The notes under the pieces are model-generated. The model made no database searches and was not told where the DNA came from. It was given only the letters and a program-made list of their open reading frames with translations. Of a DNA stretch of 64,000 nucleotides, positions 15,556 through 24,459 are shown one piece after another. A program made the position numbers and the translations under genes. The DNA is taken from the NCBI RefSeq assembly GCF_037414475.1, contig NZ_CP147913.1, forward strand, positions 7,748,001 to 7,812,000. The letters are read 5' to 3'. Source of the DNA: Myxococcus stipitatus (lineage in GTDB: Bacteria > Myxococcota > Myxococcia > Myxococcales > Myxococcaceae). Every line of letters begins with the position of its first letter. Position 1 is the stretch's first letter.

Positions 15556-16160
15556 TTGCTCGGCTGCGTGGCGTGGTGCTGGAGAAGGACGCCGAAGACG
15601 CCGTCATTGACGTGCAGGGCGTGGGCTACCGGGTGAACTTCTCGTCCCTGTCGCTCGGAAAGCTGCCCGCGGAGGGCCAGAGCGTGGAGGTGCGCGTGCG
15701 CACCGTCGTCCGCGAGGACGCCTTCGACCTCTTCGGCTTCCTGTCCAAGGCGGAGGAGGACGTCTTTCTCCTGCTCAACGGTGTCTCGCGCGTGGGGCCC
15801 CGCATGGCGCTGGGCGTGTTGTCCGGCATGGAGGTGCCGGAGCTGGTGGCGGCCCTGTCGCGCGGAGAGGTGGCGCGCCTGGCCAAGATCCACGGTGTCG
15901 GAAAGAAGACGGCCGAGCGGCTGGTCCTGGAGCTCAAGGACAAGATGAAGACCGTCCACCTGGAGGCGGTGTCCCGGGGGACCGCGCCCGCCGCCTCGAG
16001 CGGGACCCACTCCGACCTTGTCTCCGCCTTGCTCAACCTGGGCTACAAACCCCCTCAAGCGGAGAAGGCCGCGGAGCTCGCCACCAGCCGGCTGGGCGCC
16101 GATGCTTCCTTCCAGACCCTTTTCAGAGAGGCGCTCAAGTCCCTGCGGGCAGGGGGCTGA
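15552..16160 (+). CDS. ruvA: RuvA, Holliday-junction DNA-binding subunit
   Basis: A 202-residue protein. It starts at ATG 15552, overlapping the ruvC stop by four bases. Domain I is the OB-fold starting MIARLRGVV. Domain II has two helix-hairpin-helix motifs (LLNGVSRVGPRMAL, KIHGVGKKTAERLV). Domain III is the small C-terminal helical domain that contacts RuvB (LLNLGYKPPQAEKA). RuvA tetramers hold the junction square-planar for RuvB-driven branch migration. ruvB is not adjacent here; it lies 3.1 kb downstream behind two unrelated genes. Confidence 0.96.
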   Translation: MIARLRGVVLEKDAEDAVIDVQGVGYRVNFSSLSLGKLPAEGQSVEVRVRTVVREDAFDLFGFLSKAEEDVFLLLNGVSRVGPRMALGVLSGMEVPELVAALSRGEVARLAKIHGVGKKTAERLVLELKDKMKTVHLEAVSRGTAPAASSGTHSDLVSALLNLGYKPPQAEKAAELATSRLGADASFQTLFREALKSLRAGG

Positions 16161-16438
16161 CGCCTTTTCAACGGCCCTGGGGTGGATTTGACCTGGGGCG
16201 ATCAAATTCAGGACCTCCAGGACTAGCCCGCACAAGCATTTCTCCTTTGAGAAAGCGAAACGGTCCGGGGTCCGACGTGCCCGGTGTCCGCTTGGTGGCA
16301 AGGGTCGGCGCGCGTCGCAGGATGGCGGACACCCTGGGCAGCCCTCTTCCCACGGTGGGTAGTCAATTCCGCCAACGGTGACACTTTCCAGCCACAGCGG
16401 TGGCGGCAGTGCTCCACCCAGGTCAAGGAGTTGCTCAC

Positions 16439-17944
16439 ATGAAGGCATGGCGTGGCATCCCGATGCTTGTGTCCGTTGTCTTGGGGGGATTCATGGGGAT
16501 GGGGTGTGGCGCCTCCTCCGGAGAGCGCGACATGGGTGTCGTGGGGGGCGAAGCGGCGATGACCCTCGAGACGCAAGGGCCGGTGCCTGTCGAGCCGCCG
16601 ACGGCGCGCCGGGAGTGTGGACCGGACCGGGTGGGGCCTCCGGGTTCGAAGCCGGAGTGGCTGGCGCGCGGTGATCGCCGGCTGTTCTTCAGCGCGGAGG
16701 GCGAGGGCCAGGGGCGCGAGCTTTGGAGCAGCCCAGGCAATGCGGAGTGCGCGGACGTGGTGAAGGACATCCGTCCCGGGCCCATGGGTTCGGTGCCGCG
16801 CTTCCTGACGCCGGTGGGGAAGTGGGTGCTCTTCGTTGCGGATGATGGCCTGCATGGTCCGGAGCTGTGGCGCACGGATGGCACCGCGGCGGGCACGGTG
16901 ATGGTGAAGGACGTATGGAAGGGCGAGCGGGGCTCCGCGCCGCGTGCGCTCACCCGGGTGGGGAACTGGCTGTACTTCATCGCGGAGGACTTCGAGCACG
17001 GCCAGGAGCTGTGGCGCACGGACGGCACCGACGAGGGCACCCGGCTGATGCACGAGTTCCAACCCGGCACCGCCTCGCACCAGCTCACGGGGCTGACGGC
17101 GTGGGGAGACCGGCTCGCGCTGGTGGCGTATTCGGACGACGCGGCGGTGTTGTGGAGCGTGGATTCGGACGGGGTCGCGCGTGCGCACTACCGGTCTTCG
17201 GTGGGGGTGTTCTTCTCGCTGACCGCGGCGGGTCGCCGCCTGTTCTTCCTTCGCGACGCCGGGACGAGTGTCGCGGAGTTGTGGGTGACGACGGACCGCC
17301 CGGGCTCCGCGATGAAGGTGCGCGACTTCTCTGGAGAGATTCCGTCGTACCTCACGGCGATGAACGGCATGTTGTTCTTCGTGGCGGGTTCGGATGGGTA
17401 CTTCGGGGAGAAGGGCGACACGCGCCACGGTGGGGAGCTGTGGCGCAGCGACGGCACGACGGTGGGCACGCGCCTGGTCCGCGACATCTGGCCGGGGCCC
17501 AAGGGCTCGCTGCCGTCCAGCCTGGTGGTGATGGATGGGGTGCTGTACTTCGCGGCGGAGGATGGCTGGCGCGGGCGCGAGCTGTGGCGCAGCGACGGCT
17601 CCGCCCTGGGGACGTGGATGGTCTGGGATATCGAGTGGGGCGCGAAGGGCAGCGACCCGGAGCATCTCGTGGCGGAGAACGACTGGCTGTTCTTCTCCGC
17701 GACGACGTCCGGCTTCGGCCGCGAGGTGTGGACGAGCGACGGGTGGCTGTGGCGCACGCGCCGGCTGACGGACATCGCGCCGGGGACTTCGTCGTCGGAC
17801 CCGCGCTCGTTCGTGCGCGCGGGCAATGAAGTGTTCTTCCTCGCCGGGGACGTGCCCATGAACGAGGCGCTGTGGGCGGTGCCCTTCCGTCCCGCCTGGC
17901 CGTGCGCGCAGCAGGGGGCGCGGGACGCGCAGGGGTGTCAGTGA
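16439..17944 (+). CDS. ELWxxDGT-repeat lipoprotein
   Basis: A 501-residue protein with a lipoprotein signal (GGFMGMGC, Cys near residue 24). About seven repeats follow, each with a LFF/LYF strand, a charged turn and an ELWRxDGT-type signature (ELWRTDGT twice, ELWRSDGT, ELWRSDGS, and weaker EVWTSDG). The repeats resemble the beta-propeller-like ELWxxDGT family common in myxobacteria. Such proteins are surface or periplasmic and of unknown function. The start at ATG 16439 is supported by TCAAGGAG upstream; a longer frame from 16400 would bury the signal. It converges on the next gene with a 2-base gap. Confidence 0.85.
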   Translation: MKAWRGIPMLVSVVLGGFMGMGCGASSGERDMGVVGGEAAMTLETQGPVPVEPPTARRECGPDRVGPPGSKPEWLARGDRRLFFSAEGEGQGRELWSSPGNAECADVVKDIRPGPMGSVPRFLTPVGKWVLFVADDGLHGPELWRTDGTAAGTVMVKDVWKGERGSAPRALTRVGNWLYFIAEDFEHGQELWRTDGTDEGTRLMHEFQPGTASHQLTGLTAWGDRLALVAYSDDAAVLWSVDSDGVARAHYRSSVGVFFSLTAAGRRLFFLRDAGTSVAELWVTTDRPGSAMKVRDFSGEIPSYLTAMNGMLFFVAGSDGYFGEKGDTRHGGELWRSDGTTVGTRLVRDIWPGPKGSLPSSLVVMDGVLYFAAEDGWRGRELWRSDGSALGTWMVWDIEWGAKGSDPEHLVAENDWLFFSATTSGFGREVWTSDGWLWRTRRLTDIAPGTSSSDPRSFVRAGNEVFFLAGDVPMNEALWAVPFRPAWPCAQQGARDAQGCQ

Positions 17945-17946
17945 CG

Positions 17947-19026
17947 TCAGGCCGCGCGCCGGTTGGCGGGCGTGGGGCGCACGTCGCCGAAGTTGGGCGC
18001 GGGCAGGACGATGGTGGGCGCGAAGCCCGGCGCCAGGACGTGGGACGTCAGGAGCGAGGACGGGTGGAAGTTGATGAACGAGCGCTCCACCGAGGAGGGA
18101 CCCGCGAAGAGCTTCTCCACCACCATGGACGAGTACTGCGCCAGGGAGTCCTCGCGGGTGTTGCCGTTGAGCACCACTTCCCAACCCATCTGTTCGGCGA
18201 AGCGGCGCACGCCGGGGATGGCGGACAGCAGCGGCGTGTAGCTCTCCGTGGCGACGCCGTTCTCACTGGTGACGAACACCTCGCGCGAGGTGGCCACCGC
18301 CAGGGACATGTTTCCGCGCGTGTGTCCCGGGGTGAAGAGCAGCGCCGCTCCCGCCCCTAGCCAGGTGTCTCCGTCCAGGAGCACCACGCGCTCCTCGGGA
18401 ACGTCGGTGCCATCGGGGACGAACCACACGGACTGCATCGGATGGAGCTCCTTCACCATGTCCCATTCGGCGCGCTGCACCAGCAGCCGGGCCCGGGGAA
18501 AGTGCGCCGTCGCGCCTCCGCCCCCCAGCCAACCGCGCAGGTCCTGCAGGTGCAGGTGGTCGAAGGCGACGTAGTCCACGTCGGCGGGAGTCAGCCCCAA
18601 TGAAGACAGGTGGCTGTGCACCGTGCCGCGCCGGGTGGACATGAGCTTGTCCGAGACGAAGTTGCCGTAGCGCTCGCGCAGCGAGTGGTAGAACGGCGCG
18701 GCCTGGCTTCGCTCGTAGTCGGTGGGGTTGAAGAGCAGCGTTCTGCGCACGCCCTCGGCATCCACGAACTGCACCACCTGCATGCGGTGGGTCATCATCA
18801 CGTAGGGCGCCGGGGACAGCGCCGCGCCGCAGAAGGCGAACAACGAGGGATAGGGGAAGGTGACCAGCTCGCAGGTGGCGACGGCCGCCACCGGGCCTTC
18901 CTGGACGAAGCGCTCCCGAGCGAGGAGCGCCGCGCGGCGCAGCTTCTGGAGCCGCGCGCCCGGATGCGGCTCGGCGTGGGCCTCCACGAGGAAGGGCAGG
19001 GGGCGGAAGACGGGGCTCTGGCTCAT
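17947..19026 (-). CDS. Metallo-beta-lactamase-fold hydrolase
   Basis: A 359-residue protein with no signal peptide. The HxHxxD motif is present as DHLHLQDL, and a further metal ligand lies in FTPGHTRGN. The N-terminal ~130 residues extend beyond a minimal MBL core. The C-terminal part, with NGNTREDSL and FINFHPSSLLTSH, resembles a group of myxobacterial MBL proteins I cannot tie to a defined substrate. A dinuclear zinc hydrolase is the best reading. It is divergent from ruvB with 284 bases between, so the two promoters share that gap. Confidence 0.82.
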   Translation of the reverse strand: MSQSPVFRPLPFLVEAHAEPHPGARLQKLRRAALLARERFVQEGPVAAVATCELVTFPYPSLFAFCGAALSPAPYVMMTHRMQVVQFVDAEGVRRTLLFNPTDYERSQAAPFYHSLRERYGNFVSDKLMSTRRGTVHSHLSSLGLTPADVDYVAFDHLHLQDLRGWLGGGGATAHFPRARLLVQRAEWDMVKELHPMQSVWFVPDGTDVPEERVVLLDGDTWLGAGAALLFTPGHTRGNMSLAVATSREVFVTSENGVATESYTPLLSAIPGVRRFAEQMGWEVVLNGNTREDSLAQYSSMVVEKLFAGPSSVERSFINFHPSSLLTSHVLAPGFAPTIVLPAPNFGDVRPTPANRRAA

Positions 19027-19310
19027 GGGCTCACCGTGGAGGCGCGGGGAGGTCGAAGCACGCCGGCATTTTCCCTCGACTGGGAATCATCCGCGCCCCA
19101 CGTCGCTTGAGGACCGGGTCCGAGCGTCCGCAAGTCCACACGCCTTGCCCATGGCCACCGTTGCGGCCTCATCATCCGTGAAGCCGCCCGCACGCGAAGC
19201 CCTGGGGGGCGAAGGATTTCAAGGGGCCCTGGTCGCCTGGCCTGCGAGGCGCCCCGGTGGAAGGGGCCGAGGATGTGGGCGACAGACGGGGCCTTCCTGT
19301 ATAGGGTCCC

Positions 19311-20342
19311 ATGGTCATGGCGAGGAAGTCCGACACTCTCTCCGAAGAGGTCCTCCCGGAGGACGTCCGGCTCGAGGCCTCCTTGCGTCCGCGCTCGTTC
19401 GACGAGTACGTGGGCCAAGGCGCCGTCGTCGAGAAGCTCAAGGTCTACGTCCAGGCGGCCAAGAGCCGCGGTGAGGCGCTGGACCACTGCTTGTTCTCCG
19501 GTCCCCCGGGCCTGGGCAAGACGTCGCTGGCGCACATCATCGCGAACGAGCTGGGCGTGGGCATCCACGTGACGAGCGGCCCCGCGCTCGAGCGCAAGGG
19601 TGACCTGGCGGGTCTGCTCACCAACCTGGACGCGCGCGACGTCCTCTTCATCGACGAAATCCACCGGCTCAACGCGGCGGTGGAGGAGTACCTCTATCCG
19701 GCGATGGAGGACTTCCGGCTGGACATCACCATCGACACGGGGCCCGCGGCCCGGGCGATGAAGATAGACCTGCCCCCGTTCACCCTGATCGGCGCGACGA
19801 CTCGCACGGGCCTGCTCACCTCGCCCTTGCGCGACCGGTTCCAGATCCAGGAGCGCCTGGAGTACTACGACGCGAAGGCCCTGGAGCTCATCCTCCACCG
19901 CTCCGCGCGCATCCTGGGCATCCCCCTGGACAAGGACGCCGCGCACGAGGTCGCCACCCGCTCACGCGGCACGCCGCGCATCGTCAACCGACTCTTGCGC
20001 CGGCTCCGCGACTTCGCGGAGGTGGAGGGCAACGGCCGGATTACCCTGGAGCTGGCGAAGAAGTCCCTGGACCGGCTGGGGGTGGACGCCAGCGGTCTGG
20101 ACTCCATGGACCGCAAGATCCTGCTCACCATCCTGGACAAGTTCGGTGGGGGACCGGTGGGCGTGGAGACCATCGCCGCCAGCGTGGGCGAACAACGCGA
20201 TACCATCGAGGACGTGTACGAGCCATTCCTCATGCAAGAGGGCTTCTTGCAGCGCACGCCCCGGGGCCGGATGGCCACGCATCGCACCTACCAGTACTTC
20301 AAGAAGCAGCCGCCGCCCACGCCCCAGGGCAGCCTCTTCTGA
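19311..20342 (+). CDS. ruvB: RuvB, Holliday-junction branch-migration ATPase
   Basis: A 343-residue AAA+ protein with [11 protein letters not shown] near the N-terminus, Walker [14 protein letters not shown], Walker [10 protein letters not shown], sensor GATTRTGLL and a C-terminal winged helix with TPRGRMAT. RuvB rings pump DNA through the RuvA-bound junction. Two ATGs (19311 and 19317) are possible starts. The gene is separated from ruvCA by an ELWxxDGT lipoprotein and an MBL-fold gene, so it has its own promoter in 19027-19310. The next gene begins 12 bases after it and is probably co-transcribed. Confidence 0.97.
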   Translation: MVMARKSDTLSEEVLPEDVRLEASLRPRSFDEYVGQGAVVEKLKVYVQAAKSRGEALDHCLFSGPPGLGKTSLAHIIANELGVGIHVTSGPALERKGDLAGLLTNLDARDVLFIDEIHRLNAAVEEYLYPAMEDFRLDITIDTGPAARAMKIDLPPFTLIGATTRTGLLTSPLRDRFQIQERLEYYDAKALELILHRSARILGIPLDKDAAHEVATRSRGTPRIVNRLLRRLRDFAEVEGNGRITLELAKKSLDRLGVDASGLDSMDRKILLTILDKFGGGPVGVETIAASVGEQRDTIEDVYEPFLMQEGFLQRTPRGRMATHRTYQYFKKQPPPTPQGSLF

Positions 20343-20354
20343 CACTCGCGAGCC

Positions 20355-21851
20355 ATGAGCCAGGCCACCTCTCCCGCGTCTCCCGCTGCCGGCCCTTCCA
20401 CTCCGCGCGTCGCGCGTGACTTCTACGCGGACCTGATGCGGGCATCGCAGACGTCGCGAGCGGGCTTCCTCGCCGAGCGCGAACGCTGGCTGCGCGGCGT
20501 GCCCGTGGACGGCCGCGAGGAGCTGCTCTTCGAGTTCGAGATGCTGCTGCGCGCGGTGGAGCGCTACCTCAACCTCACCGCCGTGGTGGACGCGAAAGAC
20601 AGGCCGCTCGTCACCCGCGACTTCCACGAGGAGCTGGTCGACGTCCGCGACGCCATGGACCGCGCCATCCGTGTCGCACGTCACCTCCAGGACCCGGACA
20701 GCGACCAGAAGATGGTCTTCCGCAAGTACGTGGAGACCCAGCTCGCGGATGACCGGGTGCGTCGCGCACTCATCGAGGAGGAGCTGGACCAGGAGACACC
20801 GCCGGAGAGCCTCTTCGTGCTGCGCGAGGACCTGGACGCACTGCGCAACCTGCTGGACCACCTGCTCCAACTCCCCACCGCGCGGCTCAATCTCTTTCAG
20901 GACCTGGGCAAGCTGGCGCTGAAGGAAATCGTCCTCAACCGCTACTTCCGCCCCTTCCGTCCGCTGGAGTTCCGCGTCGAGTACGACCGGCTGCGCTCGG
21001 TGCGGCTGTTGGACACGCTGGCCCCCATGACGGAGGAGTCGCGAAGTGTCTTCGCCACCGCCTTCTTGGGGCTGTTCCGCCTGTTGCACTACCTGGCCTA
21101 CGTGGACGCGGAGGGCACGCCCCCCATCCCCCGGCGGGTGAGGGTGTTGCTGGCGCTGGTGCGCAGTGAGACACACGCCCTGGCCACGTGGATGCACGCG
21201 GAGCTGTCACCCAAGGCGGGCTCCAAGCAGCTCCAGGCCGCGGCGCTCCGGGCGGCGCGAGACCTGGCGAAGGAGTCGGAGCGCATCGGCCGGGAGGTGC
21301 TGGCCCATGTCGACAAGGAGTCGGACGCGCCCGCTCGCGCCGCGGCGGCCTTCACGCAGCTCCTGCGGGGCCAGATTGTCGCGCTGGTGGAGGCGCTCGC
21401 GCCCAATGGCGGCTTGAGCGACGGTGTCTTCGACGCGCTGGTGAGCCCCCAGGACGCCGCGCTGCGGCTGCGCAAGGATTTGTGGGTCTACGCCCAGCTG
21501 TGCCGCGCGGCGGAGGGACACCTGCGCGCCGACGACGTGCCCGCCGCCGAGCGCGCGCTCGACGCCCTCAAGTCCTTCCTCACGTACTTCCACGACGGCG
21601 GCTATCAGCTCCTGCGCTACGCGGACTACGACGCGTTCGACCGCTTCACCGCGCTGCTCGTGGAATTGCCCTGGCCTCCAGAGGGCCCCGGCATCCGCGC
21701 CCGGCTCGCGGAGGACCTGCGCCGCTTCAGCCAGACGCTCGAGTCGACATTCCACGCTGTCAGCCGCCGCACCCTCCTGCAGGGCAGGGGCTTCGACCGC
21801 CAGGAGGCCGAGGCCCTCCGGGACAGATTCGTCTCCGCGCTGTCTCGCTGA
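20355..21851 (+). CDS. Helical hypothetical protein downstream of ruvB
   Basis: A 498-residue soluble protein. It is almost entirely alpha-helical by composition (Leu/Ala/Arg/Glu rich, few Gly or Cys), with no signal peptide, membrane span or nucleotide-binding motif. I do not recognise a family. It begins 12 bases after ruvB, so it is likely translated from the ruvB message. A role connected with recombination is possible but rests only on position. Internal segments such as RYLNLTAVVDAKDRP and FRPFRPLEFRVEYDRLRS look strongly constrained. The full length and codon use fit a genuine gene. Confidence 0.7.
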   Translation: MSQATSPASPAAGPSTPRVARDFYADLMRASQTSRAGFLAERERWLRGVPVDGREELLFEFEMLLRAVERYLNLTAVVDAKDRPLVTRDFHEELVDVRDAMDRAIRVARHLQDPDSDQKMVFRKYVETQLADDRVRRALIEEELDQETPPESLFVLREDLDALRNLLDHLLQLPTARLNLFQDLGKLALKEIVLNRYFRPFRPLEFRVEYDRLRSVRLLDTLAPMTEESRSVFATAFLGLFRLLHYLAYVDAEGTPPIPRRVRVLLALVRSETHALATWMHAELSPKAGSKQLQAAALRAARDLAKESERIGREVLAHVDKESDAPARAAAAFTQLLRGQIVALVEALAPNGGLSDGVFDALVSPQDAALRLRKDLWVYAQLCRAAEGHLRADDVPAAERALDALKSFLTYFHDGGYQLLRYADYDAFDRFTALLVELPWPPEGPGIRARLAEDLRRFSQTLESTFHAVSRRTLLQGRGFDRQEAEALRDRFVSALSR

Positions 21852-21890
21852 TACGTGTATCGGGCGGGATTTTTCCGACCCACGCCCACG

Positions 21891-21936
21891 CGCGCCGTAT
21901 GACGCAACCCCCCACGGCGTGTGCTCATACGGCGCG
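21891..21936 (+). terminator. 12-bp perfect stem-loop after the ruvB-linked gene
   Basis: CGCGCCGTATGA (21891-21902) is the reverse complement of 21925-21936, with a 22-base loop. It starts 39 bases after the stop codon and is followed by tgtttgcttcc, which is only mildly T-rich. It is most likely a terminator; an operator role cannot be excluded. Confidence 0.5.
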
Positions 21937-22216
21937 TGTTTGCTTCCAGCCAGTTCCTTGCGCTATGGACGCGCACGTGTTGCATGGAAGACACGCTTCA
22001 TTGCGAAGCGCGTCACGGAGGCGGGCGGCGGAAGAGGCTCCAAGTGAATCCCGGACACGCGTGTCACGGTTTCGGGGGGAACTGACCGGGCCTCAGACGG
22101 GGGAGGGTGTCTGGCCACGAATGGCACCCACCGCGATGTCAGAAAAAAGCCAGCCGTTCCAAGGGGTTCGGGTCATTCAAGCCCCCCACCACGGCACCCG
22201 GGATGTCACGTCGTTG

Positions 22217-22232
22217 TGGCATGCCACTTGCT
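22217..22232 (+). promoter_or_regulatory. Sigma-54-type promoter upstream of lpxC
   Basis: TGGCATG-CCAC-TTGCT differs from TGGCACG-N4-TTGCW at one base and keeps GG (22218-22219) and GC (22230-22231) exactly 10 bases apart. Transcription would begin near 22243, about 95 bases before the lpxC ATG. No sigma-54 activator gene is adjacent; the activator would act in trans. Confidence 0.65.
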
Positions 22233-22337
22233 CAATCTGCGCGTCGCGTCAGACCACTGTTGAACGATTCCGGCGCCATCTGGCCAGATGACCGTTCGGA
22301 AGTCCCGCAGCACGAGCAGCCACGAGGCGACACCGAC

Positions 22338-23282
22338 ATGCCCCCGTCTTCCTACAACCAGCGCACCCTTTCGAAGACCGCCAGTCTGCAGGGAATCGGG
22401 CTCCACTCGGGCGCGAAGGTGACGCTCACGCTGCGTCCGGCCCCCGCGGGGCACGGCATCGTCTTCGTCCGCACGGACCTTCCCCGGCCGGTGTGCATCC
22501 CGGCTCTGGCGGAGTACGTCGTGGACACGGCCCTGGCGACGACGCTGGGCCGCGAGGGCGTGAAGGTGGCGACGGTGGAGCACTTCATGTCCGCCATGGC
22601 GGGCCTGGGCATCGACAACGCCCGCGTGGAGCTGGACGGCCCCGAGGTGCCCATCATGGATGGCAGCGCCGCGCCCTTCGCCGCGCTCATCCAGGAAGCC
22701 GGCATCCGCGAGTTGGACACGCCCAAGGAGCTGCTGGTCATCCGCAAGGCGGTGTCGGTGGTGGATGGCGACAAGCAGGCCTCGCTGACGCCCTCCAGCA
22801 ACTTCCGCATCAGCTGCACCATCGACTTCGAGCACCCCGTCATCCAGGGCCAGGCCTTCGACCTGGACTTCAGCGACCGGGAGTTCTCGCGTGAGATTTC
22901 GCGCGCCCGCACCTTCGGCTTCCTTCGCGACGTGGAGAAGCTGAAGAAGCTGGGCCTGGCGCGCGGCGGCTCGCTGGAGAACGCCATCGTCGTGGACGAG
23001 GTCTCCATCCTCAACCCGGAGGGCCTGCGCTTCACCGACGAGTTCGTCCGGCACAAGATCCTCGACGCCATCGGCGATGTGTCTCTCTTCGGGCGCCCGG
23101 TCATCGGACATCTCACGGCGTACAAGACGGGGCACGCGCTCAATCACAAGCTGGTGCGCAAGGTGCTTTCGGACCCCAGCTGCTATGAGATTGTTCCCGC
23201 GCGCCGCCTCGACATGGAGGGTCTGGAGTTGGGCCTGCCGAGTCTGGCGGGGGCGTTGGAGCTCGAGCCGCTCGTCGCTTGA
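22338..23282 (+). CDS. lpxC: LpxC, UDP-3-O-acyl-GlcNAc deacetylase
   Basis: A 314-residue protein. LpxC catalyses the committed step of lipid A synthesis, a zinc-dependent deacetylation. Zinc ligands are visible: His in TVEHFMSA, and His and Asp in the HKILDAIGD motif. The general acid His lies in GHALNHKL. The N-terminus YNQRTLSKTASLQGIGLHSG is typical. ATG 22338 is the start; in-frame sequence upstream does not resemble the family. Gram-negative lipid A is therefore expected. The gene is monocistronic and may be driven by a sigma-54 promoter. Confidence 0.97.
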   Translation: MPPSSYNQRTLSKTASLQGIGLHSGAKVTLTLRPAPAGHGIVFVRTDLPRPVCIPALAEYVVDTALATTLGREGVKVATVEHFMSAMAGLGIDNARVELDGPEVPIMDGSAAPFAALIQEAGIRELDTPKELLVIRKAVSVVDGDKQASLTPSSNFRISCTIDFEHPVIQGQAFDLDFSDREFSREISRARTFGFLRDVEKLKKLGLARGGSLENAIVVDEVSILNPEGLRFTDEFVRHKILDAIGDVSLFGRPVIGHLTAYKTGHALNHKLVRKVLSDPSCYEIVPARRLDMEGLELGLPSLAGALELEPLVA

Positions 23283-23337
23283 CGGTGTCTTGGCATTTCC
23301 TTGCAGGCCGGGGCAGCCTCGACTAAGTCGCGGGGCT

Positions 23338-24432
23338 ATGCCCATGCGTCCAACCCCTGTCATCCTCGCCGCGCTGCTGGCGGCTTCCTTCACCGCCGGT
23401 TGCAACAAGGAAAAGGCGCCGGCCACCGCGCAGGCGCCCGCCGCCGCGCAGGCCACGCCGGGTGAGCCCTCCCCCGAGACGGTGGTCGCCACCTTCGGCG
23501 ATGGCCAGAAGATCACCTACAAGGAGCTCAACGAGCGCATCCAGGAGCCGCTGGCGAACCTGGAGAAGCAGAAGTTCCAGCTGCGCAAGCGGGGCATCGA
23601 GGGGATGGTGACGGAGAAGCTGGTCGATGCCGAGGCGAAGAAGCGCGGCATGACGCAGGAGCAGTTCCTCAAGGCGGAGATCGACGACAAGGTTCCCGCG
23701 CCGACCGAGGAGAAGATCAAGGAGGTCTTCGACGGCGCCAAGGGCCAGCTGCCCCCCGGCTCGACGTATGAGCAGATGAAGCCGCAGATTGTCGACTTCC
23801 TCACGCAGCAGCCCAAGCAGGAGCGCGCTCAGGCCCTCTTCGCGGAGCTGCGCAAGAACGCCAACGTGCAGATCACCCTGCCGGAGCCGCCGCGTCCGCC
23901 GGCCGAGCGCAAGCAGGTGGCCGCCACGGGCCCGTCGAAGGGCGCGGACAACGCCCCCATCACCATCGTTGAGTTCAGCGACTTCCAGTGCCCGTTCTGC
24001 AGCCGCGCCAACGCGTCCGTGGACCAGGTCATGAAGGAGTACGAGGGCAAGGTGAAGCTGGTGTTCCGCCAGTTCCCGCTCGACTTCCACAAGGAGGCGC
24101 AGAAGGCCGCCGAGGCGTCGCTGTGCGCCGCGGACCAGGGCAAGTTCTGGGAGATGCACGACAAGCTGTTCGCCAGCCAGAGCGCGCTCCAGGTCGAGCA
24201 CCTGAAGACCTACGCGGGTGAGCTGGGCCTGGACAAGGCGAAGTTCGACAAGTGCCTGGACTCCGGTGAGAAGGCGGCCACGGTGAAGAGCGACATGGCG
24301 GACGGCCAGAAGGTGGGCGTCACGGGCACGCCGGCGTTCTTCATCAACGGCATCATGCTCTCCGGCGCGCAGCCCCCCGAGGAGTTCAAGAGCATCATCG
24401 ACGCCGAGCTGAAGGCGCCGGCGCAGAAGTAG
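23338..24432 (+). CDS. Lipoprotein fusing a SurA-like helper region to a DsbA-type thioredoxin
   Basis: A 364-residue protein. The signal ends in a lipobox (FTAGC, Cys near residue 22). Residues ~45-190 resemble the SurA/parvulin N-terminal helper region (ITYKELNERI, LRKRGIEGMVTEKLVDAEAKKRGM). The C-terminal ~170 residues are a DsbA-like thioredoxin fold with active site CPFC in FSDFQCPFCSRA and the cis-Pro segment VTGTPAFFING. It likely acts on disulfides of exported proteins, with the helper region binding clients. The two-domain layout is seen; the redox direction (oxidase or isomerase) is not determined. Starts at 23338 or 23344 are equivalent in function. Confidence 0.85.
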   Translation: MPMRPTPVILAALLAASFTAGCNKEKAPATAQAPAAAQATPGEPSPETVVATFGDGQKITYKELNERIQEPLANLEKQKFQLRKRGIEGMVTEKLVDAEAKKRGMTQEQFLKAEIDDKVPAPTEEKIKEVFDGAKGQLPPGSTYEQMKPQIVDFLTQQPKQERAQALFAELRKNANVQITLPEPPRPPAERKQVAATGPSKGADNAPITIVEFSDFQCPFCSRANASVDQVMKEYEGKVKLVFRQFPLDFHKEAQKAAEASLCAADQGKFWEMHDKLFASQSALQVEHLKTYAGELGLDKAKFDKCLDSGEKAATVKSDMADGQKVGVTGTPAFFINGIMLSGAQPPEEFKSIIDAELKAPAQK

Positions 24433-24459
24433 TTCGGCAACCCAGGGAGGACACGGGCG

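Larger units (their letters stand above)
21852..22337 (+). other. Intergenic region between the ruvB-linked gene and lpxC
   Basis: These 486 bases hold no convincing gene; the lpxC frame is open upstream to 22107, but the sequence there is unlike LpxC. Present are a perfect 12-bp inverted repeat (CGCGCCGTATGA at 21891-21902, partner at 21925-21936), which may end the upstream unit, and a sigma-54-type promoter at 22217-22232. The long leader (~95 bases) before lpxC starts there. Confidence 0.6.

Noticed and set aside
22107-22337. N-terminal extension of lpxC
   Set aside because: The sequence before the ATG at 22338 is unlike any LpxC and overlaps the promoter-like element; start kept at 22338.
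23291-23305. TGGCA-N5-TTGCA just upstream of the DsbA-type lipoprotein gene, resembling a sigma-54 promoter
   Set aside because: The GG-to-GC spacing is 9 bases, one short of the fixed 10 needed, so it is not counted as a promoter.
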